This document shows, piece after piece, positions 10,375 to 22,800 of a stretch of DNA of 64,000 nt. The DNA lies in assembly GCF_900090045.1 (NCBI RefSeq), contig NC_041778.1:620001-684000 (forward strand). The letters are read 5' to 3'. The notes beneath the pieces were generated by a model that had not been told where the DNA came from, did not search any database, and saw only the letters and a program-made list of their open reading frames with translations. The translations under genes and the position numbers were made by a program. How positions within the stretch are numbered: the stretch's first letter is position 1; every line of letters starts with the position of its first letter. Source of the stretch: Plasmodium malariae (Eukaryota; Apicomplexa; Aconoidasida; Haemosporida; Plasmodiidae).

Positions 10375-12079
10375 ATGAAACAAGAAGAAAATTCGGAAGC
10401 CTGGTCAAAATATAAAATAATTTTAGGAGGTTTTTTAATACATTGCACATTAGGTAGTATTTACTGCTTCTCAAACATAAGTGTGTATGTTATATCATAT
10501 ATGAAGATAATAGGATGTTCTAATGTTACGTATAAAGATAGTAGTTGGATATATGTATTAACACTAATATTTCAGTGCTTCTTTGGTTTTTTTGGGGGAA
10601 TTTTAAATCAAAATTTGGGTCCTCAAATAAGTGTCTTATTAGGAGGATGGTTGATGTGCCTAGGAATTTTACTATCCTATTTTACTGTATTCAATTTCTA
10701 TCTATTTTTAATGACTTATGGAATATTGTGCGGGATAGGCTGCGGGATAGCATACCCTATCCCCCTTTCTGTGGCTGTTAAGAAGCACTACGACCACAAG
10801 GGAGTGGTGAGGAATTACTCTTTGCAAGTGGTGTGCGTCCATTCGTGTGTGTTTATGTACATATTTACACACCAACACACATATAATTATTCTTACATAC
10901 ATATATACCTACCAACACATCCATATGCTCATGTTTATTCACGTGTGCATAATCCTCAACGGGATGATGCATACACATAGATACTCTGCAAGTTACATGT
11001 TTCTGTTACAACAAATTGAGTTTCGTTTGCGAATTTTTTTTTTTTCTTCCCTCTTCTCTCTTTTTTTTTTCTTTTTTTTTTTTTTTTTTTTCCCCTTAAT
11101 CCCCATTGCCAAATATTTTAACTGACATATTTTTTAGATAAGCGGGATAATTTTCCTGGGACGAGGATTGGCGGTTTTTATAATATGCCCCATGCAAAAC
11201 TATTTTATAAATAAATATAATTATATGCCTGATTATAGCCCAGAATTCGAGAGTACAGAGGAGAAATATTTTAGTAATCTGGACATTTTAAATAAAGTAC
11301 CATATTTATTTATATATGAGGGTATATTTTTTGCCATAATTCAATTCATTGGTGCATGTTTAATTTCAGATACAAATGATTCTTCAAAAGAATTTATGGC
11401 ATATAATGATAAAAGTAGTAAATTATTATATTGTGAAAATAAAAGTTTTACTTATAAAAATAATGGGATAACTAATTCATTTAGGACATTATCAAATACA
11501 TCGAATTTTTCATTTCGAGAATCGAATAGTACATTTATTAATCGTGATTTTATTTTAATATGGTTAATGGTTTTTTTTAATTGGCAAGCTATTTCTTATA
11601 CTCAAATATTTTGGAAAATATTTGGTTTAAATTATTTATATATAGATGATAGATCTTTATCTCTAATGGGTGCTGTTTCATCTCTTTTTAACATCTTTGG
11701 AAGACTTTTTTGGGGGTTTATAAGTGATTTAACAAGTTTTAAAACTGCATTAATATTAATGAGTATGTTAATGAGTTTCTTAACAGTTACCTTAACATTG
11801 TCAGGTATTTATGGAAGAATTACTTACTCAGTTTGGGTTTGCCTTATTTTTTTTTGTCATGCAGGAACATTTTCCATTTTTCCATCTATAACTGCACACA
11901 CATTTGGAACGAAAAATTTTGGCCCCATATTTGGTCTACTTTTTACAGCTAGGGCTTTCTCGAGTATCATTAACGCAATGATTTCCGCAGTCATTCTAAA
12001 CAGCGTCGGAAATATTGCCATGTGTGCAATTGTTTCCCTTTCCTCCTTTGTCAGCATTATGCTCGCGCTGGCCTTCTAA
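10375..12079 (+). CDS. Major facilitator superfamily transporter, monocarboxylate/oxalate-formate antiporter-like
   Basis: Two exons: 10375 to 10827 or 10830, and 11138-12079 (acceptor TTTTTTAG). They give 464-465 residues in the same frame with either donor (GTGGTG or GTGTGC). Twelve hydrophobic spans are visible. Four are in exon 1, starting YKIILGGFLIHCTLGSIYCF and including the Gly-rich GILCGIGCGIAYPIPL. Eight are in exon 2. A hydrophilic loop of ~70 residues rich in Ser/Asn separates spans 6 and 7, typical of the MFS two-half fold. Span 8 carries GRLFWGFISDLTSF, the family's conserved loop motif. The pattern fits the oxalate/formate-monocarboxylate group. It probably moves a small organic acid or related solute across a parasite membrane; substrate and location cannot be read from the sequence. 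Confidence 0.85.
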
Positions 12080-12120
12080 GAAAAAAAAAAATTAAAAAAA
12101 TGAAGCGAGTGAACAAATTA

Positions 12121-12485
12121 TTAAGTGAAAAAAAACATGAACAAAGTGAGAAAAATTAACCGAGTTATAAATATTATGAACATAGTGAAAAAAAACATGA
12201 ACAAAGTGAGAAAAATTAACCGAGTTATAAATATTATTAACATAGTGAAAAAAACATGAACAACGTGAGAAAAATTAACCGAGTTATAAATATTATGAAC
12301 ATAGTGAAAAAAAACATGAACAACGTGAGAAAAATTAATCCAGTAATAAAAATTATGAACATAGTGAAAAAAAACATGAACGAAATGAATAAAAACATGA
12401 ACGAAATGAATAAAAACATGAACGAAATGAATAAAAACATGAACGAAATGAAAAAAAGCATGAACGAAATGAATAAAAACATGAA
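12121..12485 (+). repeat. 60-bp and 21-bp repeats just downstream of the MFS gene
   Basis: Four copies of a 59-60 base unit (GTGAAAAAAAACATGAACAA start) are followed by five to six copies of a 21-base unit, ATGAACGAAATGAATAAAAA plus C. The 21-base units keep a plus-strand frame open (Met-Asn-Glu-Met-Asn-Lys-Asn), but there is no start context or flanking coding sequence. Confidence 0.9.
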
Positions 12486-14287
12486 CAAAATTAACGGAGT
12501 GAAAAAAAATATAGCAGAGGGCGCATTTCAGTTTTTCCATTAGAGCATAAATATGGTTAAGATTTTATTTGTAGACATACATTGCATGTACTCCTTGTCT
12601 TTTCACCTTTTATGTAAATTTGTGAAATTCTACTACTGTGAACGGTTTTTCCTTTAGCGTTTTCAAGTATAACATTTTTCGTATGTGCATTTATAAATAA
12701 ATAAATAAATAAATAAATATATATATATATATATATATACATCCATGCTTGAATACTTGCATACTTGCATATGTTTGCACACCTGTGTATACGCATGTAC
12801 GATGGAGGCGATGTCTGTACCTTAAGCGGCCGTGTGGGTGATACGTATCCGTTTTCATTTTTTATACGTTGCATAATAATTAGAAAAAATAAAATACTAA
12901 AATAATCACCTGTGTGTATAGGTGATTTTTACATTCCTTTCCATTTCTGTAGGTACCAAATAAAAAAAAAAAAAAAAGATTTATATATACATATATATTT
13001 ATATATATATTTATGAATGGTTCATATTGTACCTTCTGTAATTCTTATGGAGGATTGGCTTTAATTAATATTACTATTTTTATTTATTTAAACATTATTT
13101 TATATGTCTAATGCCCATAATTATTTTGTTTTTTTTCTTGTGCATATGTATATATATATATGGTTCACAAAGTAGTAAAAGTAGTTTTCGGATGATGTTC
13201 CACGCGCCCACATACATATACATATAATATATTGTTAACCTTGTGTCTTTTTTTTTTTTTTTTTTTTATTAATTTTTTTGTCTTTATGTACCATGCTCCT
13301 TTTTCCATTTCAATTTTGTTTTATGTTTTATTTCCACCATTATGTCGAAAAAGAAAAAGAAGTTACATAACGCTATGTGCATGTTCAAATTACTCACACA
13401 AATGGCATAAATATATATTATTTTTTTTATAGTTTTCAATTCATTTTAACCTCATATGTCAAGAAGTAAAACAACAATTCATAAATGTAATTTTATTTTT
13501 TTTTTTCTTTTCAAATTTTGTTCTTATGTTTTAGACGGTCTTCAAACGATTTTGTTTTTCTTTTGTTAAAATTAAAACTGGTTAATATATAATTAAATGA
13601 TGGGAAAAAAAAAAAAAAAAAAATTATACGTAAGGAAAAATTAAAAAAAAAAAAAAAAAAATTGTAGGCTATTTTGTTAAGCGGTAGTATGTGGTGGTAG
13701 TAATAGTGATAGTAATTATGGTAGTAGTAGTAGAGGCATTCCTTTACAGCATCCACTTAGGTTATCTTTCCACAGTTTGTGTACTAACGTTCACTTGGTA
13801 AATGTATAAAAAGTTAAGACTGCATTTAGGTACACATGAATTTCATTTATATAAATAAAAGTCTATTTTGTGTGAGCTGCAAATGTGAGTGTAACACATT
13901 TTTACGAATTGATGGATTAGCTAGCTATTTTGTCTTTTATCCTTTTCATCCGATCTCTCTATGCAACAGTATTAAGGGGGAATCCCTATATGTAACTTTC
14001 CACAATATGAAATAAAATATTTATTAAATAATTTTAAAATATTAATTAAAAAGCAATTGTATGATGAACTGTTAAATTACACTTCTTCGAATTGAACACC
14101 AGTTGAAATTAGTATGCGACATAATGAAACATATATTCACCTTGGTAAACTTTAAATTTATTCATGTATTAAAATTAATGGACGAAAAAGTAAAACTAAC
14201 CATTTTATATTTTGGCAAACAGTATATGATTTACTATCTTTTGTTTTTATCATTTATCTCTACAAGGTGTTCACGCATTATGTTATT

Positions 14288-14575
14288 GCGTTATTAGGCT
14301 ATTAGGTTATTAGGCTATTAGGTTATTAGGCTATTAGGTTATTAGGCTATTAGGTTATTAGGCTATTAGGCTATTAGGCTATTAGGCTATTAGGTTATTA
14401 GGTTATTAGGTTATTAGGTTATTAGGCTATTAGGTTATTAGGCTATTAGGTTATTAGGCTATTAGGTTATTAGGCTATTAGGTTATTAGGCTATTAGGTT
14501 ATTAGGCTATTAGGTTATTAGGTTATTAGGCTATTAGGTTATTAGGTTATTAGGCTATTAGGTTATTAGGTTATT
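14288..14575 (+). repeat. 8-bp TTAGG(C/T)TA repeat
   Basis: About 35 tandem octamers, TTAGGCTA and TTAGGTTA in mixed order. The unit resembles simple telomere repeats but has eight bases and no GGG, unlike the Plasmodium telomere unit GGGTTYA. Confidence 0.9.
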
Positions 14576-15149
14576 ACATTTTTTTTTTTTTTTTTCAGTA
14601 TGTATGAATGTTTGAAAGGCACACACTATGAAATATGCAGTTAATACCCCTTTTCTGATAGGATATATGGAGTAAATAGTTTTTTTCAATTCCATTCAAG
14701 GAACAGTTAATGTCATATGTATGTATCCTTTTGTAATGGACTTGAATTTTTCTTTTTCATTTTTGTACTCGTAATAATAAATGTTATTTCAATGTTTATT
14801 AAAGATTTCTTAAAAAAAAAAAAAAAAAAAATTGGACACAAAAAGACAAGCAAGGTGGATATCAGGACTACGTCAAAATGAAGGCAGTATGAGGATAAAA
14901 CGAAAGCCATATAAAGGTAAAGTCAATATGACGATAAAATGAAGTCCATATAAGTCTAAATAAAAGCAAAAGCTGGAACCTCCAATTTTGCATTTTTTTA
15001 TCATGTTCTATTATGGAAATTAAAGTGAAATACGGAAAAGGGAAAATTACAATTTGCAGTAATATAGCGCTTTTGTTAAAGTTTGTTAAGCTCTACTTAA
15101 AATATGGGGAAAGAAATGTGAGAATTACGCATTTTTCCCTAATTCGATT

Positions 15150-15425
15150 TGACTTCATCTTATTCTATTTGACTTTATCTTATTCGATTGGACTTTATCT
15201 TATTCGATTGGACTTTATCTTATTGGATTGGACTTTATCTTATTGGATTGGACTTTATCTTATTGGATTGGACTTCATCTTATTGGATTTGACTTTATCT
15301 TATTCGATTGGACTTCATCTTATCAATTTGACTTCATCTTGTTCGATTTGACTTTATCTTATTCGATTGGACTTCATCTTATCAATTTGACTTCGTCTTA
15401 TCAATTTGACTTCATCTTATTCGAT
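15150..15425 (+). repeat. Degenerate ~20-bp repeat (GACTTTATCTTATTCGATTG)
   Basis: About 14 copies of a 17-20 base unit combining GACTT(T/C)ATCTTAT with TCGATTG, TGGATTG or CAATTT. It produces overlapping open frames that are not genes. Confidence 0.85.
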
Positions 15426-15639
15426 ATTATTACATTTTACAAAATTTTACTACATTTAACCCTTTTTAAACGCTACAAGTACTCCCAGAACTCGGTTTAA
15501 ATTAGCACTATGGAAGGACGCGTTAAATGGGTACTGAAATATAAAATAATATAAATTTTTTTTTTTTTTTCTCTTTTTTTTTTGGTAATAAACACCCTGC
15601 TCAACTGTCAATCGTAATTCCCGCCACGCGAAAATATAC

Positions 15640-15915
15640 ACACGTAAATATACATATAAATATATGTAAATATATATAAATATATGTAAATATATATAAA
15701 TATGTGTAAATATATATAAATATATGTAAATATATATAATATGTGTAAATATATATAAATATGCGTAAATATATAAATATATGTAAATATATATAAATAT
15801 ATGTAAATATATATAAATATGCGTAAATATATATAAATATATGTAAATATATATAAATATATGTAAATATATATAAATATATGTAAATATATATAAATAT
15901 GTGTAAATAGAGTTA
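15640..15915. repeat. 20-bp TAAATATATGTAAATATATA repeat
   Basis: About 14 AT-only units with occasional GTG or GCG variants. The long minus-strand frame through it is repeat-derived. Confidence 0.85.
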
Positions 15916-16462
15916 CATATGAATATATATGAACACACGCTTACTTCATGTCAAGTTACTTGCTTTTCCTTGCCATGACCTCCTTTTTTCCCTCCTTTTT
16001 TTTCTCTTTTTTTGCTTCTTTTTAATCATCTATGCGTATACGCAAAAATAGGTGTGCATAACATATACACACATTCGTGCATTCATATCATTATAGACTT
16101 TAAGTACTACACACGTCAGTCTCCACATATACGCCCGAGAAAAACGTGTTAATATGTACCTTCACAGGGAACTGTGCTTTTGAAGAGTCAGTTACTCTTA
16201 CGCTGTTTAGGAAAGTAACAGCGAATGTATTACTACATAAATGCATAATACGTACGTGCGCATGCATATATGCACGCATACGTCCTTGTATATATACTTG
16301 GGTACATTCCTGCACATGTGCACAAGGGCACATCATTTCATATATGATATTAACGTTAGCCCCTTCTTTGAGTTTTTTTTTTTTTTTCCTTTCAGCTTTG
16401 CGTACAAAAAATATGAGCAAATGCAAGAAAATTATTCCTGAACAGTTCAGCTAAAAAAGAAG

Positions 16463-16493
<31 letters not shown>

Positions 16494-16559
16494 ACGGAAC
16501 AAAGCGAAATAAAGCGGAATAAAGCGGAATAAAGAGGAATAATACGAAATAAAACAAAG

Positions 16560-16715
16560 CTAAGCATAGAGAAGCATAGAGAAACATAGTGATACATAGC
16601 GATACATAGTGATACATAGTGATACATAGTGATACATAGTGATACATAGTGATACATAGCGATACATAGCGATACATAGCGATACAGCGATACATAGCGA
16701 TACATAGCGAAACAG
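16560..16715 (+). repeat. 10-bp GATACATAG(T/C) repeat
   Basis: About 15 decamers, upstream of the Timeless-like gene by ~130 bases and preceded by an A tract at 16461-16488 and AAAGCGGAAT repeats. Confidence 0.85.
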
Positions 16716-16846
16716 TGAAATAGAGCGAAACTAAGCGGAACAAAACAAAAAACAAGGAAAATCTTATTCACGCTTTGTTATCCATAATCTGTGCTCGAAT
16801 CACTGCGCATATTCTTGGCCACTTATAAATTATTATTTCACTTGAT

Positions 16847-19800
16847 ATGTCAAGCATAAGCGAAAGATTTGATGAGTATGATGAAGAGAGCGATGATGAA
16901 CATTTTGAAATAAAAAATAAAATAGGTCACTCTGATGATGAGAAAGAGGGGAGTGAAGAGTACGAGGAGGAGGAGGCAGACGAATTGTCGGATGAAGAGG
17001 GAGAGGGTGATGAACTTGAAGAAGAGGATGAAGAAGCTGAGGAGGATGATGAATTAAATACTTACACGATACCGAATGAAAATATAGAGGATGATATATT
17101 TAATGAAAACAATTTATTACATGCTATAAAAACAAGGGAAATACTTGAGCAGGATATTCTTGTTCTTTTTAGTAATATGCTAAAAAAGGAAACAGTGTTA
17201 AATAAAGATATAAAGAATAACATAGGTTCTGAGAACAACAATAGTAATATGAGTAGCCGTGGTAGGGGTAATAACACGGAAGACAAGAATAACATTGATG
17301 ATGATTGTGAAGATGATCATGATAGTGGCCGTTGCAACGGCCATGGAGGCAGTCATAGAGTGGGAAACAGCTGGGGAAAGGAGCCCGAAAGGGGAAACCT
17401 AAAAATTAAAAATCAGAGTGTGTACAACTTCATATACAGCAAAATGTATGAAAGTGCAAAAGAGAGCGATAAAAAAAAACAAAACAAAAAGGAAGATAAT
17501 GAAATAATAGAAAAGAATAAGCAAATGAATAAGGAAATTAATTTTAAAGAAGGGCAACAGAACATGGTGGTAGTAGTAAATAGCAAAAGAATTCAACAAA
17601 TAGACAAAGAACATTATATACTAGACACAAATATAGTACAAATAATAAATGATATAAATACTTATTTGAAGAGAGAAAGAGAATATTTGAATAGAAAAAT
17701 TGGTACGCATATAGATTCTACCTTTAAAAATCCTATGTATGTAACATTATATATATATAATAATCAAATACTAAAGGATATTATCATCCAAGTTATAAAT
17801 ATTATTAAAAATGATTTCGACAATTCTATATATAAAGATATTGATGAAAATATGCTAATAAAAAATATGTTTATCTTAATATACTATTTGACATCAAGAC
17901 CAAGTAAAGAATGGTTTGACTATTGGCATAGACACATGCCTTCTTTTAATAATAAAAAAAGTAATTACAATGTTTATAATTATTTACAGATAGAAAAGAA
18001 AGACAGAAAGATATTCTCAAATGCATTAAAGAATGATATATATATAAAAGAATTACAGAAAAGATCAAATATTATAGAACAGTACCAAAATGGATTACAA
18101 AGTTTAAAGTGTTTGTTAGCTAGCAAAAACTTCCTGACCATGCTTAACGAGTTCAGGTACAACTGCCAGCTGTTCATTGATGCGGATTATAGGGGCATTG
18201 AGGAAAATGAGAAAGTTATAGAAATGCAAAGGAGGGATTGCGAATTAGTTGAGCAGAAGAGGAAACTAAAGGAGGAGCTTCAAGCATGTAGGGAGCAGTC
18301 CATGGAAGGGGAAGTGGACGGTCAGGAGGATGGACAAGCGGATGGACAAGCGGATGGACAGGAGGATGCAACAGAGTATGAACAACAATACGGACAAGAA
18401 GACGACGAAACTAACGCAAGTGATGGGAACGGAGTGAATGACTCTAACGCTGGTAACCTGCCAAAAAAGAAGAGCATCGTTCGAAACAAAATAGTAAACA
18501 TTAAGAAGAAGATACACGAAATAAACGAGGAGTTGCTGGAAATTTCAAATTTTTTCTTGGAGGACAAAAAGAAGAGAGAACAATTGATACATGAGTACAG
18601 GGGAAATATAACTCTGGTTCGAAATATATTAACACAGGTGTTGGGTATACGAAATCCTAAAGGAGGAAGTAAAGATATAAACTTGAACAATGTACATTAT
18701 GCTATATTACAGAGTATTTTAGATAAACATAGTTCTCTTCACTTAATTATTGGTGAAATGAAACATCTATTTGATAAAGAGATAAAGAAATATGAAAATG
18801 AAAAAAATATACATATCCCATATTTGAAACAAAATACTATGAAAGAGATATGGGAATATGTTAGACTCTTTTATAACGTCATTTGCTACATCGATCCGAT
18901 CGATTTGGTCAAGTCCCTCACGTATCAGAAGGGGAAAATTATGGCGACCAAGGGCGGTTCCGCGGCAAGTACTAGCGGTGTAGGAGCAAGTACTAGCGGT
19001 GTAGGAGCAAGTGATCGATGCACAAACGCAAAGACAAGCCTAGGGGGAAGAGGAACAGACGGAAAAAGGGCCAACGCCCGGGGGAGCGCACCTACAAGAA
19101 ACTACAAACGGGGTAGCTTTTTGAATTCTAGAAAAAACAATCTAATGATTATGCACTTATCTAGAATCAATCCATTATTAGCTAAGACCAAAGTTAGAAA
19201 ACCTAATGAAGATAAGCATATGAAAAAAAAAAAAAAAAAATTTATCGAAAGAAAAAGTTTAATAGATCATTATGAAAATTTCTCTTTTGATGATTTGTCT
19301 TTTAATATATTTGAAGAAGAGGATTCTTTTAAAAAATATGATATACTTAACATATTTGATCACAAAAATTTGTACAAAGTGCAAGATTTCATTAATACGA
19401 TTGTAGGAATAAATGAAGAATTCGAAGGTGTGTATGATGATGGTGGTTGTTCTAGTGGTGTCAAGTGTAGAGATACCTATGATAGGAAGGGAAGTAAAAA
19501 GGACAAGAGAAGAAGTTATGATAGCAGTAATGGTGATATAGATGACAATGCTAACTATCATCATGCTGCTTTTAGTAAGACTGATAACCGGAACTACGAT
19601 GGGTTTAATTACTGTCTGAAAGTTTTTCTAAACATATGCATAAAAGATTTGAGGAGGTGTATTATGGAGTACTACAATTACCAGTGGGATGTTAAAATCA
19701 TTTTGAATATACACGCATGGATAGTTACATATTACACGAACTTTTATGTTTATGAAAATAGGAAGAGATTGAACAATGCTAGGATAAGAATAAGAAGTTC

Positions 19801-22800
19801 TAAGGAAGGAGAAACACAAAGAAGAAAAGGAAATGAGGAAAACACTCCTAACAGTAAAAGAGTAGAGTCAAACATAGATGAGGATAAAAATTGCAATAGT
19901 ATATATAGAAGTACTGTGTTCATATCTCGTATACAAATGGTCTTAGGAATGCAAATGTATATTGGTGAGAATAGTTTACATTCCGAATTTCTATGTGATA
20001 CGTTTCATCGTATAATAAAAGAAGAAAAGATGAGTAAAAATAGTAGTAAAGTTATACTGTGTTGTTTAAGATGTTTATATGCAGATTTGAATTTAATAAA
20101 TTTGCATGCCTTATCTACTGATGATAATGTAAAGACTATTTGTAAATCGTCTTTAGATTATTTGTTAAAAAGAAATATTTTGAATACTCTAAGTTGGGTA
20201 CTCAAAAATTTTAAAGTTATGAGTCATGAAAAAAATATATTCATTTATTCGTTAAAATGTAGTTTGTTAATTATTCAGCTTTTGGAAAAGCTAGGAGGTA
20301 CTACTTACATTGTTAAGGAGAGTAAACGGATATATGATGAGGAGGAAGACGAGGACGAGGAGGAGGAATACGCATATGACAGGGAAAAAGGGTTGATGAA
20401 TCATCCTAACAGAAGCAGAGCGTATGGAAATAGGTATGGCAGCAGGCATGGCCAGAATAGTGATAATAAGGATCAGTACCACTACAACGACTCGATGGAG
20501 CGAATAAACGTGTGTGACCTAGTGGATGAAATTTACAGTGGGAAAATTGTAAACATCTGTATGCAAATATTAGAAAATTTCAAAAGAAACAGTATACATA
20601 TTAACGATTTAATTATAACGTACTTTGAGCATTTAATAAAGCATAAAAATAATGAATATAATTTTCTTTTATTTCTAGACGTTAAGTATTTCCTTATCTT
20701 TGGAAATATAATGAATGATGAACAATGTTATTCATGTCCTCAATACTATTGGATAATGAATTTCTTTGAAAATATTATTGGCTGTTTTTTTAAATTATGG
20801 AATAATAATTATTTCTTACCTACCGAGCTTTTTTTTAGTAAGGACGTGAATAAGAATTTATCTAGTCTACTAAGTGAGAAATACATGTTTTCTATTTTTA
20901 GTAATTATAATGAAGGGAATGATGTTTATATCTATGATGAATTAACTAAAGGGACTAATATCAATGATATATTTGTTGAGTTAAATAATAGAAAGAGATT
21001 AGAAGCACTCGAGTGGTCAAAAGAAGATGTTCAAAATTTGAAGCTTTACTTTAAACAGTTCAAACACATGCACAATTTTATACCCTTCATAAGTGAAATG
21101 CTCAACAAGTCATCCAATACTGTCAAGAACCAACTTATTTATTTGAATTATATTGATAAAAGGGGCAATGTGATCGACCAGCATGATTATATGGCATCGT
21201 CGTCGAGAAGTGGGTCGTCAAGAAGTGGGTCGTCGAGAAGTGGGTCGTCGAGAAGTTGGTCTTCAAGAAGTGCATCATCTACCGCTTCCGTTTCTAAATT
21301 GTCGTATGATCCTTCAAAGAGGAGAAGCAGAAATGTTGAATCATCAAAGTCAAAATTGACAAAGGATTATTTGAAAAGAAAAAATAAACTACCGCTACTT
21401 TACACCATTTATAGACTAAAAAAATTAAATGAACCAAATGAGAAAGATGATTCACCATTAACGTCAAACGAAATAAATTGCGATATTTGCACCGTTTTGG
21501 GAGAAATAAACATAAGCCTAAAATCTTTATACGAATTGAAAAAGCTATCTAAAAATAAATATTTTTCTAATAGAGCTTTAGCTTTTGACATTCCTCTAAG
21601 TATGTCGAGGGATTTGTTAGAACATCCATATTTTAAGAAACTTCTTAAACTGCTGGGTTTTATTTACAATAAACACAGCAACGAATGGGTGCTCAATGAA
21701 AATGTAGACGTAGACGTATTTCGAAAAATGATAGATAAGTTCGAAGAATTGCACGAACTACCGATTGAGCAATTGAGGGAGCGACTAAGCGGTGTCAAGA
21801 AGGGGGAATCGGGCGAAGGGAATGAGCAGTGGGACGAGTATCAGGATGAACAACTGAATGAACCCTCAGATGAACAGCGGGAAGATCATATGCATGATCC
21901 CAAAATGAAAGGCGAACCGGATGAAGAAGAAACGAGATGGAGTGATAAACATGCTTTTATGGAAGAGCATGAATTAGTCATGTTACATCCAGCAAAGGTA
22001 AAGGGGATGTTTAATTTGTTGAAATGTATGTATGAGTTTTTCATTGCTAATGATGATTACTGTAGGATGTTTTTCATCAACTTAACGAACACAATTGGTG
22101 ATAAGTATACCAACATTTTGGATATGAAAACAAAGAAGGAAGGAGAAAAAGATAGGATATCAACTGATGGAGATAACACAAAAGAAGGTGAAAACGATAC
22201 GAATAAAGTGGTACATCTATTTGATGACGTAGAAATGTATAGACTGTATTTGAATAAGGAGGAGAAGGATCTTATGAACAAGTGCCATAAGAGAGATGTA
22301 TTTGAAAGAATACTCGAGTATCTAGGCATTTATGTATATAAATCGGAAAGGCTAATTTTATCGAAACACATAAATGAAAAGAAATTTTTTGAACGGATTA
22401 AAGTTATCAATGATTACAAAACATTGGGAGTACAGGATATACAAAATTTGATAAGCAAGAAGGAGGAGGAAATAAGGGAAAAAAAAAAAAGGAAGAGTGA
22501 GAATGGGGAGGAGAAGCAGAATGGAAAAGGAAGGGAAGATAAGGGAGAAAAAGACGGAATGATAGAGCGAGAGGGGAAGGAAAAAAATCCAACTGCACAC
22601 CAAAAATTTGGGTTCATAAAAGCTGTATGTGAATACTTAAACTATAGACATGTAACTACAAAGGGTGCACATAATGGAAAGAAGGAATGGGAGCAGCAAA
22701 AGATGGAAACACAGGAAGAGCAAGAAAAATACATGCAAGCACGCATGAATGAAGTATATTTTGGAGATGATAATATGTTGAATGCGCTTTACGAAAAATT

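Larger units (their letters stand above)
12080..16846. other. 4.8 kb gap dominated by tandem repeats
   Basis: No convincing gene. It carries five separate minisatellites (listed individually), several A and T homopolymers, and TA-rich stretches. Short frames such as 14103-14297 and 16100-16426 lack recognisable protein features. It contains the 3' region of the MFS gene and the promoter of the Timeless-like gene. Confidence 0.6.

Noticed and set aside
12121..12543. Frames of 80-140 codons in both strands downstream of the MFS gene
   Set aside because: Produced by the 60-bp and 21-bp repeats; no start context, no conserved residues and no splice link to a real exon.
14288..14575. Interstitial telomere
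   Set aside because: The unit is eight bases without GGG and does not match the Plasmodium telomere repeat; flanking genes are core genes.
15456..15976. Minus-strand mini-gene starting MARKSK with a GTAACT donor and a last exon [14 protein letters not shown]
   Set aside because: No middle exon gives a consistent phase; the intervening frame is the TAAATATATG repeat.
16146..16454. Plus-strand exon after a strong TTTCAG at 16397 (FAYKKYEQMQENYS) and an upstream exon near 16165
   Set aside because: The two pieces do not join in phase and no start codon could be found; possible but unsupported.
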